Shown piece by piece: positions 46,975 to 60,504 of a stretch of 64,000 nt of DNA. Origin of the DNA: Pyrrhosoma nymphula (taxonomy: Eukaryota > Arthropoda > Insecta > Odonata > Coenagrionidae); NCBI GenBank assembly GCA_963573305.1, contig OY754338.1:19280192-19344191 (forward strand), in the 5' to 3' direction. The position numbers and the translations under genes are program-made. Each line of letters opens with the position of its first letter. The stretch's first letter is position 1. A model generated the notes under the pieces. That model did no database searches, was not told the DNA's origin, and saw only the letters and a list, made by a program, of their open reading frames with translations.

Positions 46975-48655
46975 TTTTTTATAACATTAATATACTTAAC
47001 CATGTTAGAAATATATTACACCTTAGGGATACTTATAAAACACTGCACCTGATGATGAAATATGTTAAATGATGAAAACGTTATTTGGATAATTGTTTCG
47101 TCATATTCTAATTTGAACGTTAATATGTCTTCGGACGTATTTGGTCCCAGTGATCATAATAAGCAGTGTGGGAATTCATTGGTAAAATAAGGTTATTAAG
47201 GGTGGTGATTTCGGAAACCATGGCAGCCAAATAGTAAATAGCGCTGATCAGATTAAATGAACGAATAGAACTCCTCGGCTCATGGGAAAGCAATGCAATC
47301 TGAGAGATACACTAAGAATATAAAAACGAAATCTTCTTCCTACCACTAGAGATAGGGAAGCAACGTCAAGTGTTTGGATATCCACTCTCCATAATCGGAG
47401 AATCAGCATATTAATTCAAGCGCAATAAGGGAAATGGACACTAGAATGTGTGACTTAGAAAACTTTTCTCACCTCTCCCGACAACTAGTGCTTATCACAA
47501 TATCACGGTGCCATGATATACCCAAAGTTAAGAGGAGCAGTGATTTGTAATTAACCGTCCACCAACATTTTTTGACTCATTCTTCCACTAGAAACATATC
47601 ATCAATGATATCGTCCAGGTAACCAACTTTCACATGCACTTATAGTGCAAAAAGAATACAGACGCAGATAAAGTAAGGAAGTTACAAAGCACAGCAAACA
47701 ATACTTTCCCAAGACTGTTCAGTTTTACGTGAAGAGGTGAAACTTGCAAAGAGGAGGGGAGGGGTACAATATTCCAGTAGTTTGTACATGAGGTGAGCAT
47801 TATGGGAGAAAACTAATAATAATAGCTCAGTAATTTCGCATCACTATGCCGTTCTTTTAAACAGTCAACCGTGTCGAGTTGTACTGAGATCCAAGACTCC
47901 TCAGTCCTCTCAGATAGGCATCACAACCAAGCCATTACGGCGATTAATCAGCGGGACGGGTATCTTAGTGTTTATATCTCCACGGGCCATTGCAAGAGTG
48001 GAATCAAGACTGGCCAACGGAGAGATTGGCAACACTCCGTTCTACGAAGCGAGCAAAACTAAAAAAGGCGAGCCGGACCCCCTCGTGTCAATTTGTGCTT
48101 TGATCGCAACACACTGTCGATTCGGCCACGCTCTGCGATCAGCGACAGATACGCCACCGCGATGTCTTTCTTAGAAACTGCCAATCGATGGTAACCCACG
48201 AATAAGTTTCTACCTCTCATTCTCCCGAAATTCCCGATTTCGTGTTCATTCGTCTGCTACTCTCCGAGATAAGCATTCGTTCTCGAGAACGGGCAAGAAA
48301 ACCCATAATTTAATACTCTTTAAGTAACCACTGAAATATTGTGGTCTTCTTATCACAGCTCCAAATCAAAGTCACTTTTGTTGTACTCTCTTCTTCTCCT
48401 TTGATGGGATTGCATCAAACACACGAAAACAGCTCTCGAGACACAGGAACGATGGACAAATAACTTTTTCTTCCAATTGCTCGCAGAGATATCGCGAGAA
48501 AAGAACCTTGTTGCGACTCGTTGATCAAAATATTCCTTGCTTGGTTGGTTATTTGGGAGAGATAATCGACAAATGAGGTCATTAATGCCTTTTGAGGACA
48601 GCTGGGCACATTTGAAAGGAAAGGATTATCTAAGGAACGGCGGTAGGGTGGAAAA
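46975..48655. other. Unassigned sequence with one LINE/Penelope-like tail motif
   Basis: Near 47049-47095 the sequence reads CCTGATGATG ... GATGAAAACGTTATTTGG, similar in layout to 3' ends of Penelope-like elements, but no flanking stems pair. Otherwise no gene or repeat was recognised. 47960-48180 is GC-richer. Confidence 0.4.
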
Positions 48656-48659
48656 AAAC

Positions 48660-48870
48660 CCAGATCTACCACCCTATGCTTAACAAAATGGGCCAAAGGG
48701 ACCACAGTTTAGCGTCCCATCCGACGAACGGTGTGTTGCACTTAAAGCGCTCTCCAAATGGCACCCTAGCAGGTACTGGGGCCGAAAAATCTACGTAGTC
48801 GCTGGGATTAAAACCCGGGACTTGGGAGTCAGAATCCAGTGTATGAGCCACTAAACCAAGCCGATCCTCC
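48660..48870 (-). repeat. tRNA-headed SINE, copy B
   Basis: The plus strand TGGGCCAAAGGGACCACAGT followed by TTAGCGTCCCATCCGACG (48690-48727) is the reverse of the core (GACGCTAAACTGTGGTCCCT on minus). On minus the head carries TCGGCTTGGTTTAGTGGC (A-box region) and GGGTTTTAATCCC (B-box region). The distance from head to core is like that in copy A. With copies A, C, D and E it defines one SINE family. Confidence 0.7.
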
Positions 48871-48874
48871 CAAA

Positions 48875-51800
48875 ATGTTCGAATACGAAGTCACATTTGA
48901 AACTAGAACGTTCAATTTGAGACATCTATCCAATTGCTAATACATGCATCAATTCAGACACTTCAAAAATTTTCACTAAGGTCATCGTAAAAATGTCCTC
49001 CAGACTAAAAAGAATCCGAATTATCTCGAAACGGAAAACGTGGCCTGTGTATGCCTTAGAGCATTTCCCCACATGGGCGTGTAGCAGGGAGTGTTAAATA
49101 AATGGCCATATAAATGGAATATGGAAGGATAAAGGAATCATATGACGGGTGGTATGAAATGGTAGAGATGACTTGGAGGGTTACTTTTTCAGTTCGACCT
49201 TGAGTGCCGAAAAATAATGCTTGTACCAGACTCTCTGTTCTAAATTTTACTATTTTTGTCATGTTTATCTAGCAAATGATGACCTAGAAAGTACTAATGA
49301 TGTCCGGGATCCTCCACAAAAGAGTGTAGTGGACGTTACATTAGGGCGAGAACATTAAGACGACGACAGTAAGTTTTTGAGAAAGAAGTGAGAAATTCGT
49401 TAAATCAATGATGAATTCAATTACATTACACCTTGTGTACTTGGGTGTTGGGCCGTTGTTTTACTTGGAGTCACCAACTGTGCGAAGGAACATGTCATTC
49501 AATTTCTTTCCATAATACCCTTGTTTTCCCTTTCGTACCTTGCCTAAGTGCACCTCAACTTATGTAAGCACTAAATATCATGTAGCATCCCCGTTTACCA
49601 AAGGAAAGCGCGATAGGTAAAAAACAAATAAGTACCAAGTCCGCATCTCTGGAAAACCTTTTCTTATAACAACACCTGAATGAAATGTGAAAATGGTGTG
49701 GTTCCACGGTTCACTCAAAACAATGGTCGATGTCCAATACATAATATCAGACTCTGGAAGCCGAGCTTTCTTTCAATTAACAAAATTAGTCTCTAGATTC
49801 ACCCCGAAATATATTTTTGGACACAAATAGGTACTTTTTACTAAATGAAGCGATGATATAGACATATTATTCTCAACGGTATATTTTCTGAAAACATGGA
49901 AATGTTCCTTAATCGATGGATACATCTTTACTGACTCACATGTGTATATTTTTACGACTAATCTTTTAAAAATAAGCAAGTTTTCCTCCAAACTTTTCAG
50001 CCGTGGTAAAAAAATTGTATACCAAATCCATAAATTGTGACTTATGATATCTAATTTTCTGTATACATTTTTATAAATACATTAAGTGTATGGGAATGAG
50101 GAACAAATTCCAAACTCTATTAAAAATTAGAATATAGCTCCCTGTGAAGGTCTAATTTAACCAAAGATACGAATTTAATATCTCGTTTTCATCCAAACGT
50201 CACTTCTTTGAAATTAGAGAAAACATAGACCTTTCAAGACATCAAGAATAAGTTCTGGTTCAATGAGGTCCAACCACATAGGAATCGGTGTCCGCCGTGG
50301 CAGCGTGCAATTTTTTTTCAGGAAATGCTGAAAGGGCGAAGTTATGGTGCTGCAGAAAAGAGGTACTGAGCAACGACTGAATAGGAAACCTTTGGATCAA
50401 AGTATGATCTTCAGGGAGGCTGGTCACAAAGCACGTTGAGGACCTCATTACTCAAGACTGCCTTACAGGAGGTCTTTTTTTCAAGGAACTGAACTTCAAA
50501 GAGGTAGGCAAGATACGATAATGTGACTTGAAGTCACCTTACAGGAATACGATGAGTAAATTACTTCAAAATAATTGATTCATCAGTTCACTCCGATAGT
50601 TTTTAATGCCATTGTTCAATTATTCCCTAGGTATTTAGAACATTTCGAAACTATTTATTCCATAAAGGCTCTTAAGTATGAATACGGTTCAAATCTTATT
50701 AATTTTCATTTCTCGTAATTACTGGTTTCATTATTCCAGGGACCAAAAATATCATAGGTGAAACTAGAATTCAAAGAATTCTACGGCGGCGTAAATTAAA
50801 ATCCAGCTCTCTGTTACGGGCTAAGAGCTTTTAATTCCAACAGAATATACGCGATTTAATGACCACGATTTCCTCATTTGCTTCATTTACGTACGTTTTG
50901 AGAATTGAGTCGCATTTTCCGATTGTGCAGGTGGTTGCCGTGTGATAGCAGCGCAAACTAATTAAGATAGAAAGAGAAGAGTTGAGTGTAAATTGTCTCT
51001 ATATTTAAACTCGGTACGGATATCCGAATGAAATTATGAATAGCAGAGCTGCAGTTAAATGAAGGCCACAAAATGGAGTCAATTTTGTTGGATTTAAATA
51101 ACAGTTAAATATTTTCAACAAATTATTTATGCTAATTTTTAGTGCTAAAAAAGAATAATAAATAGATAGGAAAGTGAACAGGCATAGAAAATAGTCCGTG
51201 TGGTATGTAACTCAATAATTAATGAGGAAGTTACTGCTAGTGGATGGCTATAAATCAGAACAATGTCCTGATTCCATAAAAAATCAAATGTTTCTCTACA
51301 AAAAAATCAATTGAATGTTACGAAATATTTTCTCCAAACCTTCAAAATCTGACTCTACCGTGTAGGATCAAGCTTTGACCAAGTTATGATGTCTAAGTCA
51401 CATAGTAATTCACATTCAGCCATCCACCATTGAAGTGGTTTCAAAGATATTCTATTCCAAAGTAGTACTTTTTAGCGAAGTAAGACTATTTCATAGCATA
51501 TAAAACTTAAAGACTCTGGACAATATTCTTCCACTGAGGATGACTCCAGTTTTTTGGTGAGTAAGTAGCATAGCGCCACGAGTAACATTCACTGCGTTTT
51601 ACAAATTGATTGTAATAGGATATAAACTAATCAAGAGTAAACCTCTATAATCCGAACTTTGACTTTAAAAAACTGAACTGGAATGTGAAACCATGAGACA
51701 ACTTAAAATCAGGCATTCACCGATGACGGAAAACGGAGAACATTGTAGTTACTCGATACGCTGCTGAGCTCAAATCTACGAGTGTCACCATCGCAATATT

Positions 51801-54800
51801 CCTGAACTACTCTCTGAATCTAAAAGAATTGATCGATTGACTCCTCGAATATTACGACATACCGTCTCGAAATTGAAGAAAACCTGCCGTGCAATCATGA
51901 ATACATGTTAATGGCCCTTCTTCCCAAGACTTCACAAGGCTGTCACGTACCTCCTTGTTGAACAGCAAGCTACAGAGGCGGCTTAGTTCATGAAAATTCA
52001 TCTATAGAAAGAGTGCATCTAGTCCAGACGTCAATAAATCAACCGATTTGCATGGAAATATTTGTTCGCATATAGAGAGTAGCACATGAGCCTCACCACG
52101 CTTCTGTAACACACCGCTTGACTAAGATTTTAACGCCTCTTTTTAGTAGTAAAATCTTTGTTGAAAAACAGGTTGGTAATTTTAAGATAATTGCTTTTTA
52201 ATCTCAACGACTACTTTACCGTATATATTCAAAGTTGATATTCATTCTCGTAATTGAGGTGAGAGACAACTATGTTTTTTTGAATTAGTTACGCATAAAA
52301 ATATAATCTCGAGGCATGTCTATTTTGAGCCGGACAAAAAGGTGCTTCACCTTTGTAAGCATTCGTGGATAACTACAGCTCTGTTTCCCATTCTAGAATC
52401 CGAAATGTGTTCTGTGAAACGCGACTAGAAACACTATCTCTCCCTAAAAGGTGTGATCAGTGCTTACCATTTATGTAAGATTTTAGGTATCACTCAAAAC
52501 ATGATCGAGTTATTTCAGGTAATACGTAATCATTTATTTGATTCTTCGATGTCGGTGAAACAAGACGAAAAGTACAAAAAACGCACGCAAAACCGAACAG
52601 TACTTGCAGAAGCAATCTTCATAACCACTTATCGGTTTTTATTAGTATAATAAGAAAGTAACAATTGAAGGAACCCATTACAATATTATCTTAATTGTGT
52701 ATGAACGCCCACCAATTTACCATTTCAATGCGTAGCAGAATGATACAATTATGCTCATATAGGTTGGGAGTGCGCAGTCTATTCTAACAAAACGGCATTG
52801 AAAATACTCAGGTGAAGTGAACTCGAAGAAAGGAGATGAAAATAGACCACGGCACTCGGGGCTCATGAGCTACGGCAAACTTTTGAAATATGACCGAAAT
52901 AAAATCACATTTATCTGAGTCTTCTAGACAGCCATTTCCATTCCAAGAAAATTTTCGAAAATCATGCCAAAAATGGCCAGGCAATGTTGGGGGTTATGTA
53001 CACTCAATGCTCAAGGCAGAACAAAGATTAATGATTTTTATCCTTGAATGGAGTGTTATTGTAGGTGTATTATCCAGAGAGTTACTTTATGAAACTGCAA
53101 GATATATATGGCGATCCGTGTTGTTTTGAACAAAGCAGAATACAAGCACTAAGCAGGCATTTTGCTCGTCACAAGCCATCTTCTGTTGCACCTAATTGCA
53201 TTTATACCAATTTGTGACATTCGACTGACTGAAGTTTTATTTTCCTCTAGAAAAAATAAGTGATCCTCAATAAAAATAGTGAATGAATTACCAAATATCT
53301 ATTTCTCCGAACCAAAATTCAACTTCCTATTTTAACAATAAATGAAAGCCTCCATTGACTATTATTTCCTAGTGAAATTTTAATCCTATTCACTACAGTG
53401 CTACACAAATTTTCTTCCATTCATTGAGAATACATGGTTTCCATTAATCGAGATTTTTTATCGACCTAATACTAATTGGCACATAGCCATCAAGTTTCGT
53501 TGGAACTGTTTATTACTTGGTGTTAACTACTTCTCACGAAGAGGTCAATATATCTTTGCACCTATTTTCGGGTTCCTTGGGTACAACACTCGGGGCTCTT
53601 TTTCATTAACACTGTCCGCGGGTAATCTGGCTATTTTTACCGACAGATCAATTTTAATTAATTTTTCCTAACCGTAGGTATCATGATCACTTGTAGCACT
53701 TATGTTGCTACCAGCAGTATTTGTGAGCAAGAGATGAATAAAGTAATTAGAGAAAAACTCACCTGATTCCGTCACCTAGAGACTTCCCCTCCCAATACCT
53801 GCATGATAATACCTTAATCTCGAAATTCTTATTACATGGCGGCATCATTTCGGCAGAAGCCGAGTCCACTATTGTTTAAGGTTCACAAAGAACTATTTTT
53901 TCATTTCTGCGCCATTTCGCGGACTCAAGCAAGGAAACATTTGGGCAAATATCAATCTCTTAGATAACTACCTATCAACAGTAGGTGCTGAAAGGAACGA
54001 GGGATGCTTAATAGACCATTGGACATGTAGGACGCGTATTAATTCATGTCACCGTATTCTTTAGTAGAATGAAAGTAAATGTAAGACATACACTTTGTGC
54101 GGAGCAAACGAATTCGGCTACCAACCAAAGAGGTTAATACTTGACTTTGGTTCCGATAGAATCCTGGTTATAAATCGAGATCCCCGTCAGTCTAGTAGAA
54201 TGTTAGCACATCATGATTGTGTAACTTTTTGTTGATAAATTTTCCAATATTGGCGAGAAAATGTTTGAAAGCCGTTGAGTAGTCCGTTAGTAACCAAATT
54301 TATTTTTCGATTGGTACCTGAAAAGTTACATAACTAGCCCCTGGAGTAACCCGGGCTATCAGAGTGGACCCCATTACCACAGTCACATAAAAAACCCTTA
54401 AGAGCACCAAAAGCTAAAAATAGCAACGCTTCATAGGGGAAATGATGATTCCCTCCAATACGAATATATTTCAAATGACACCAAGAGCTGGTTACATAAT
54501 GCCTAGTTACTGCTTGTGTCACGGTTATACGGCAGATTCTCCCGCATTACCGTGACAATCCATAACTAGAGTTTGCACCACCATCTCGACGTGAACAACA
54601 TTCAAGAATATGTCAGCTAAAAAGGATATGGGCTCTATCCTCTTTCATCAAACCTATCGACGGTTTCCTTACTATCCCTAAATTTAGTGCGAAAACGGGC
54701 GACTTGGCCTCTAGAAAAGCGCTGCTTGTCTTACGGGGTACTGAACAAATAACTTTTGAACATAAAATTGGCATATTTTGTGCATGTGTCCCGAACATTT

Positions 54801-54840
54801 TTGAGAGGAATGAAAAAAGAGCCAGACATTGCCGGCGTTC
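48875..54840. other. Unassigned sequence, possibly intron of the minus-strand gene
   Basis: About 6 kb of AT-rich DNA with only short open frames. If the donor at 54847 is real, much or all of this would be intron. I could not recognise any exon or transposon protein in it. Confidence 0.4.
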
Positions 54841-54847
54841 AACTCAC

Positions 54848-55064
54848 TTGGTTTGTCCACCTCAGTGAGCTCGTCGGCCGACTTCGTGGGGGTCCCAGCG
54901 ACGAAGTTGACGGATGACGACGTCGCCGCGACCTGGGGCAGCAAGAGGGCGAGGAGGGCCAGCACGAGGGGCGGGGGGCGGTGGCGGCGGGAGGGCGGCC
55001 CGGGGCGACCACCGGACGCCCCAGACGCCCCCCGCCGAACATCACACGCAGCGGCGGACTCCAT
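54848..55064 (-). CDS. Candidate first coding exon with signal peptide (product unknown)
   Basis: On minus, an ATG at 55064 opens MESAAACDVRRGAS, then a Gly/Pro/Arg-rich stretch. A hydrophobic run follows, PLVLALLALLLPQVAA, then TSSSVNFVAG and TEVDKP. The hydrophobic run ending in small residues is what a secretion signal peptide looks like. The N-region before it is long and basic. Right after the exon is the donor GTGAGT (on minus, 54847-54842), leaving one extra base, so the next exon starts in phase 1. The upstream frame stays open to 55175 with another ATG at about 55139, so the start is not settled. High CpG content fits a first exon near a promoter. I do not recognise the protein. It is presumably secreted or membrane-bound, with the mature part encoded at lower coordinates. 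Confidence 0.5.
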
Positions 55065-55489
55065 GTCCGCCAAGCGGTCACAAACACGAAGTCCACACAC
55101 CTCCGAGTTTCCACTGGAAATCCCAGATGAGAGCTTCATGTTGCTTGCAATGAGAGTGCCTGGAAATGTTTCCAAAACGTGGCGAATGAATACTTATCCC
55201 TCTTGAACACGAACTAAAAAAACTAAACTCTTCTTTTTTTTATGCTTGAAGAACGGGGTTGAACACTAAAACACTTGATATCACTTTCTAATTAAAAAAA
55301 AAATTTTAAGGGTTTCCTGCAATTAGGGTATGTTACACGCTTCCAACGTTGATTTTATGAACATCTAACAGCCAAAACGACATGATAACAATCGGAAGTA
55401 CACCAACTTTGACGAATGACAAAAAATCGTTTTTTCTTCAAAAGTCCTACACGCTTTTTTACACAAAATCTCTCTCCCAGCCTCCTCGT

Positions 55490-55570
55490 ATGCGACGGAT
55501 CGGAATTCACCAACGCGACGCAGCGGAGCGCGAGACTACGGCTGGACGACTTCTATAACCTCCGCACGGA
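55490..55570 (-). promoter_or_regulatory. Possible core promoter for the minus-strand exon
   Basis: On minus, TATAGAA (55556-55551) precedes a CpG-rich stretch containing GTCTCGCGCTCCGCTGCG. If used, the start would be near 55525 and the 5' UTR would be about 460 bases before the ATG at 55064. The match to a TATA box is weak. Confidence 0.25.
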
Positions 55571-56459
55571 ACCACAAAAAACAAAAATTTGCTTTCCAGC
55601 AGAAAAACGACCCTAGAGCACAGTAGTACTGCACGCGATAAACCTACCAATTCCTATTGAATGGTTCCCGGATGACCCCGTGGAAATGAATACTTCGAAG
55701 ATATTTTTTTTCGTTCAGACGATGAAATTTATTTACTAGGCGGGCAAATACATCAAAATCTTCAACGGGAATATATATATTGATATACTTATTTATTTTC
55801 TTTTCAACGGGGAACTTCAAGGGAAACAATGCATATATATTTATTTTATATAAAACACGTACTTTCAGACTTTAAAACAGACAGATTTATTAAATAGGCT
55901 TTACAGCACACGCATACGAATATCATACGAATTATAAGAGAGAGTTGGTAGGGGGTCTTGATTGGTAGTACAGAGTTTTATACTGACGCAATTGAAGAAA
56001 CTGGTAAGTGTATAAAAACGGTCATGAGCATCTTAAAATATTTATAACACTTTCCCGATTGAAACGAAATACTCTTTCCTCTTGGGAAATTATATTCCCA
56101 TTCTCAATTTCTATTACACACTGATACACAGGTAACACGTCAAAAAAGTAACATCTGAAACGATGATGAGATAGTAATGCTTGAAACTTTGACGTGTTCG
56201 GCACAGCTGCCTGCCCGATTAAATTCACAGTAGGTATCCTAAGAATTTCACACTCAGTAAAGGTAACGATAACGGTAATTTCGATTAATTTTCACAAGTT
56301 TTTTTTTCTGGTGAAAACACTACCTGATTCAACCAGTTAAGTCTGTAAAACAAGTCAAGTTTTTCACACCTTCCATGCAATTAAACTTTTTTAATACTAT
56401 TCCTCCAGTTTTCATCGGGAAAAAGGATTAGCTACTCTCTCAATCTGGAAACCTAGTAG

Positions 56460-58330
56460 ATAAGAACAGGGCGCCAGATACCAATCCTTTCAACTTGGCG
56501 GGTGAAGTGGTCGGTCACTCGGCATATGGATAACACGGGAAGGTCGGCGGTGTCCACTGGCCTACGAATACGAGTGTGGGAAGACACCCTACCGTCGGTG
56601 ATCAATCTCTTCTTCGGCAACGCCTTTAGCGCCTGTCATCACCCGACGCCTCGTCCGAGAAGCACCTGACCGACGACGCCCTGAAGCAAGAGCTCATTCA
56701 CTCAATCGCTTGCTTGCTTCGCTCCTCTCCCTAGCTCACGAAACTTAAAAAAAAAACACGAAACGCAACGACTTTCTTCCTCGTATATCCCCTCTCCCTG
56801 CCAGAAACAACAATTTCAGAAGTTTGGAAGCCTTATTTTCTTACCACCTCATCAACACCGCAGCTTATAAAAACTCTCCAAGTCGTGATATACGTAAAGT
56901 ACAACATCAAACTCGCAAACTGCTCAAGGAGACCTCAGATGCGGGGATGATTTTTCCCTTTTTGTTTTGTAGGTATATATGCACATATATATTTATTAGT
57001 TTAGTTAGCGGTTGACTACTACTCGTTAGAAGAGGTTTTATACTCTTATATCCTTTCCAATTTGTCTAAAAAATGGAGGAATAAACCGCGGACATAAGAC
57101 CTAAACTAATAAAGTCCGGGAGAGTTCACACCGAAAAGAGAATATCCACGAGTTCATTCGAGGAGATGGGATGCAATAAAAGCACAGGGGATCGCCCAGT
57201 TGTCAGCGAGGGAAATCTCTCTCAGGGATGGTTGTAATTTCGCAGAGGATGAATATCTTTCGACGACACACTGACTCCACTTCAATGCTAACTCCAAACA
57301 CGTAAACTGCTAGGAGTAAAAGTAATTGCTCAACTGATAAAATTATTACGCCCACGAGGAACAACCAGAGTAATGGGGTAATTACTGGGTTAGAAGAGTG
57401 GAGAGGCGTGGCCTGTGGGCTATCCACCTCTGTCAAAAGAAAATTTCTCACTCTCCCTCAAGAAGGTAAGGTAATTCACAATCTAATCCCTTGAGGTGAT
57501 AACAACGACCGGTGGATGAACTTCTATATCCGAGAGAGAGATGTGGCACCACAGTGAGCGGGGATTGTCGGAGGACATACGTAAGTCGGGGATTAAACGT
57601 CCGATTTGAAGGAAGTTCCAGAAGAGGAATGAATGTTTACGGGAAAAAAAGATGAGAGCCTGAAGCCTCTTACGTCTAAATCGGTGAGGAATTCTGGGTG
57701 AGGCGGGATTAATTAGAAATCAACGAAGCGTAGAAGGAAATGACACGAGTACTGGGAAGAACAACGCCACGAAGCAGGGAAGGTATGGGAACGGCTCAGT
57801 GCCCTTTCCCAGAGGATTACTCTCCACTGAAGGAGTATCCCCCGTCCTCTGGTGAATTTGCAGGAGCGCCGCAGCGGGGAGTGGTTGGTCAGTTCGACCC
57901 CTCTGTCTTCGAACGCCTTGACTGACTCCCTTGATTGAGTCGGTGTCAACCCGCCGAAGTCACCGACTGAGGAAAGCCGGGATCGGCGTCCGCGCCCGCC
58001 GCCTCCTGTTCCTCGGCCACAGACAGCCGTTCGCCGACTTGGGGCACGAAGGTCACGGACATATCTCTGCCGTTTGGAGGGCGGACAGTGGGGCGGCCTT
58101 GGCACCGGGCACGTAAGAGGATTCGGGAACGGGCGGCGGGGAAGAGTGCCTGGATCCGCCCGCAGGTGGCGGTGACTGGCTCCGCCGAGGATTTTTCCGG
58201 AGGGAAATCCCTGGCAGAAAACTTCCCAGAAAAACTGACAGGAGTCGGGAGGTGGACGGTGAGAGGAGATGACGAGGAATTATTTCTAGGGAAAAGTTGG
58301 TCGAGAGACTTGTAAACCTATCCTAATCTC
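56460..58330. promoter_or_regulatory. GC-rich, CpG-containing blocks
   Basis: Two GC-rich stretches (56460-56760 and about 57540-58300) rise above the AT-rich background, with frequent CpGs. Long open frames occur on both strands (57713-58105 minus, 57740-58315 plus), which is expected from composition. None gives a recognisable product. Their position upstream of the minus-strand exon at 55 kb makes alternative promoters or non-coding first exons plausible. Confidence 0.3.
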
Positions 58331-59364
58331 AGGAGAAAATAACGAGGAGGTGGTCTTTAGCGGAAAGGGATGGAGAAGAAGCAAAGGACGAGGACAGAAC
58401 GTATTTGGTCATGGGAATCCTATTAGAGCGATGAAATGTACTTCCTTCCAGGTCGAGCAAATCAAACAAAGACCTTTTTTCTTCTGTTTCGTTCTTCCAA
58501 CACTTTGAAGAAGAGAGATTAACTCCCGATGCACTCGCAATTGATGCTTTCCTCAAGATTTCTCAAACCAACAACTTTCACCCAGACACACGCTAAAACA
58601 ATCACAGATATTTCAGTTGAAACGAATAAATCAGTCGGAAATCAAATAGAAATTTCTCGGATGTCGGAAATTGGATGCACATACACCTCTTGGAGTTGCG
58701 GACCGCAGCACAATCACAACAAGCACCCATGAGAAAGTATCTTCAGTAAATGGAGGCGTTTCAGAAACTGCGGTCACTTGCAAAAAGGCCGAGCACTCTA
58801 GTCGTCCGAATCTGCGTAAAAACTCCCTCCAATTTCTTTCTCCTCCAAATATGAATCGGCAGTAAATTAATGAGCCGACGAAGTGGGCAATGTTACATGA
58901 GAATTGAACACGGCACACAACACCACTCGATGAACCTTCTCCAAGTACCTCACAATTCCCCAACAATCAAGAATACCGTCACAACTCCCACTCCTGTAAC
59001 CTGTCCCCTCATCCCTGTCACATTCTCAGGAGGCTAAAGGGGACGGAATTTCGGAGAAATGTCCAATTTCCGGCCAACTTAAAGAAAAAAAACTGCATCT
59101 AAAAAACGAAAAAGCCTGGATGAACTTTCGGAAGCGACGTTCTCGGGAGACATCCAACGTCCTTCTTGAAGAGACACAATCGGGCGGGGAAGAAGTTCAG
59201 TGCGATGTCGGGAAATTAATTTAACCAAAAAATAATTTAAAAAATAAAAAAGCTACTTCTTCAAGAGTTTCTCTCTCCCCTCCTAGGAGGGCGCTAAATA
59301 TTTAAATGAAGTCGTGACGAGGGGCGGAAGTTTCGGGGGAGGAAGGGTTTTTAACTGAAAGGGG

Positions 59365-59726
59365 GGTGTGTATAAAAAAAATTCTTAAAGATTCACGAAG
59401 TCCTCCTCCCCTCCACCGCACACAGTCTTCCGTGGAACGTTTTGAGTCGGAGAGAGTCCCTTGTCGAAAAACCTTCCACCCGACTGTCTTCGAACCGCGG
59501 CGCGATTTCAACTGAATGCCGCAAGGCGCCGCTCCGATGTTCTAAAGCCTCCCCCTTCCTCCCGACCGGCTCTGCGATGCGCGCGCCTACGGAACGACGT
59601 CTCGGCACTAACACAGAAACATCATCTCCTTCCCCTCCGCCGCTCGAGCGCCCCCTCCCTTCCGCCACTCTCGGATTGACCTCCCCTTCATCCGCGATAC
59701 AAAAAACCCTCTCCATCCGTGAGACG
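59365..59726 (+). promoter_or_regulatory. Candidate TATA promoter and first exon
   Basis: TATAAAA at about 59371-59377 is followed by a CpG-rich stretch. A donor-like GGTGAGT has its GT at 59727. Open frames on both strands overlap here (59442-59828 plus, 59393-59716 minus) and none resembles a known protein. The arrangement (TATA, about 350 bases of GC-rich sequence, donor) fits a first exon transcribed on plus, diverging from the minus-strand gene at 55 kb. Confidence 0.3.
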
Positions 59727-60007
59727 GTGAGTCGGCCGGTGCAAGGAGGGGGAGAGGGTCGCCGGTGGTGCAGACGGCAAAAGCCCAGGACTTGGCGGGA
59801 CTTTCCCCGCGAACCGGGTCCCAGCTAACAATACGAGACTCGCCGGTGACTCCCCCGGCCTTCACCCGCTGTGCTTGAAGCGTTCCCGGGGCTGTTTGAC
59901 GCCATCCCCGGACGAGATGGTCTTCGCGGTGGCCATTTCACAGCGCAGTCCATCCACCTGGGCATTGCCCCGAGTGCATGAGAAGTCCAACCGGCCCATA
60001 TCCATCA

Positions 60008-60500
60008 GGGGCCATTCAAGTATTACGTGAGACGTTTTGGGGGGGTAAGGCGACTGAGGTTTTCTCACGTTGTGTTATGTAGGGGGGGGGGGGTGAGGGG
60101 TCCGAGACAGTCATACGTAAGATATAAGGCAATCATGAATTCGTATTTTTATAATTTTTTAAAAATTTTTTCATCGGAAAAATCTTACTTACAGGATCAC
60201 TGTCGCGGCAGTACGCCTGAATGTATGTTGAACTATAGAAAAACGTACAACCAACGCGTTGTGATGCGTACAGCGAATCGCGAAATATAAAAAACCATTA
60301 TCGATATCCGTGATGAGGTCAGTTTTTGCGCATTTCAACTTAGAATCCCGCATAGTTTACCATCTATGTCCGTGGTTTCAAATATGTCTGATAACTTACG
60401 TATGATTGGGAGGGGAGGGTTCTTGAAATCTTACGTTGTCTGACATGGGGGCGGGGTTGAAAAGTGGTAAAAATCACCTTACGTAATACTTGAATATCCA
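60008..60500. mobile_element. MITE with ATTCAAGTATTACGT termini (about 490 bp)
   Basis: Left end: GGCCATTCAAGTATTACGTG (60010-60029). Right end reversed: GGATATTCAAGTATTACGTA. The identical core is ATTCAAGTATTACGT. Further inward both ends have G-runs and TACGTAAGAT- or TTACGTATGA-like blocks in inverted order. It contains G-runs of 7 and 11-12, and no transposase frame. A clear target duplication was not found. Elements with this terminus are widespread in animals, but I cannot name the superfamily with confidence. Confidence 0.7.
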
Positions 60501-60504
60501 CTAA

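Noticed and set aside
47049..47095. A second hammerhead-like arrangement (CTGATGA ... GAAA ... ACGTTA).
   Set aside because: The stretches that should form stem I and stem II do not pair. It may be a relic of a Penelope- or LINE-type 3' end but does not support a ribozyme call.
57713..58105. 130-codon minus-strand open frame in the GC-rich zone.
   Set aside because: Frames are open on both strands because stop codons are rare in GC-rich sequence. No domain or splice arrangement supports it.
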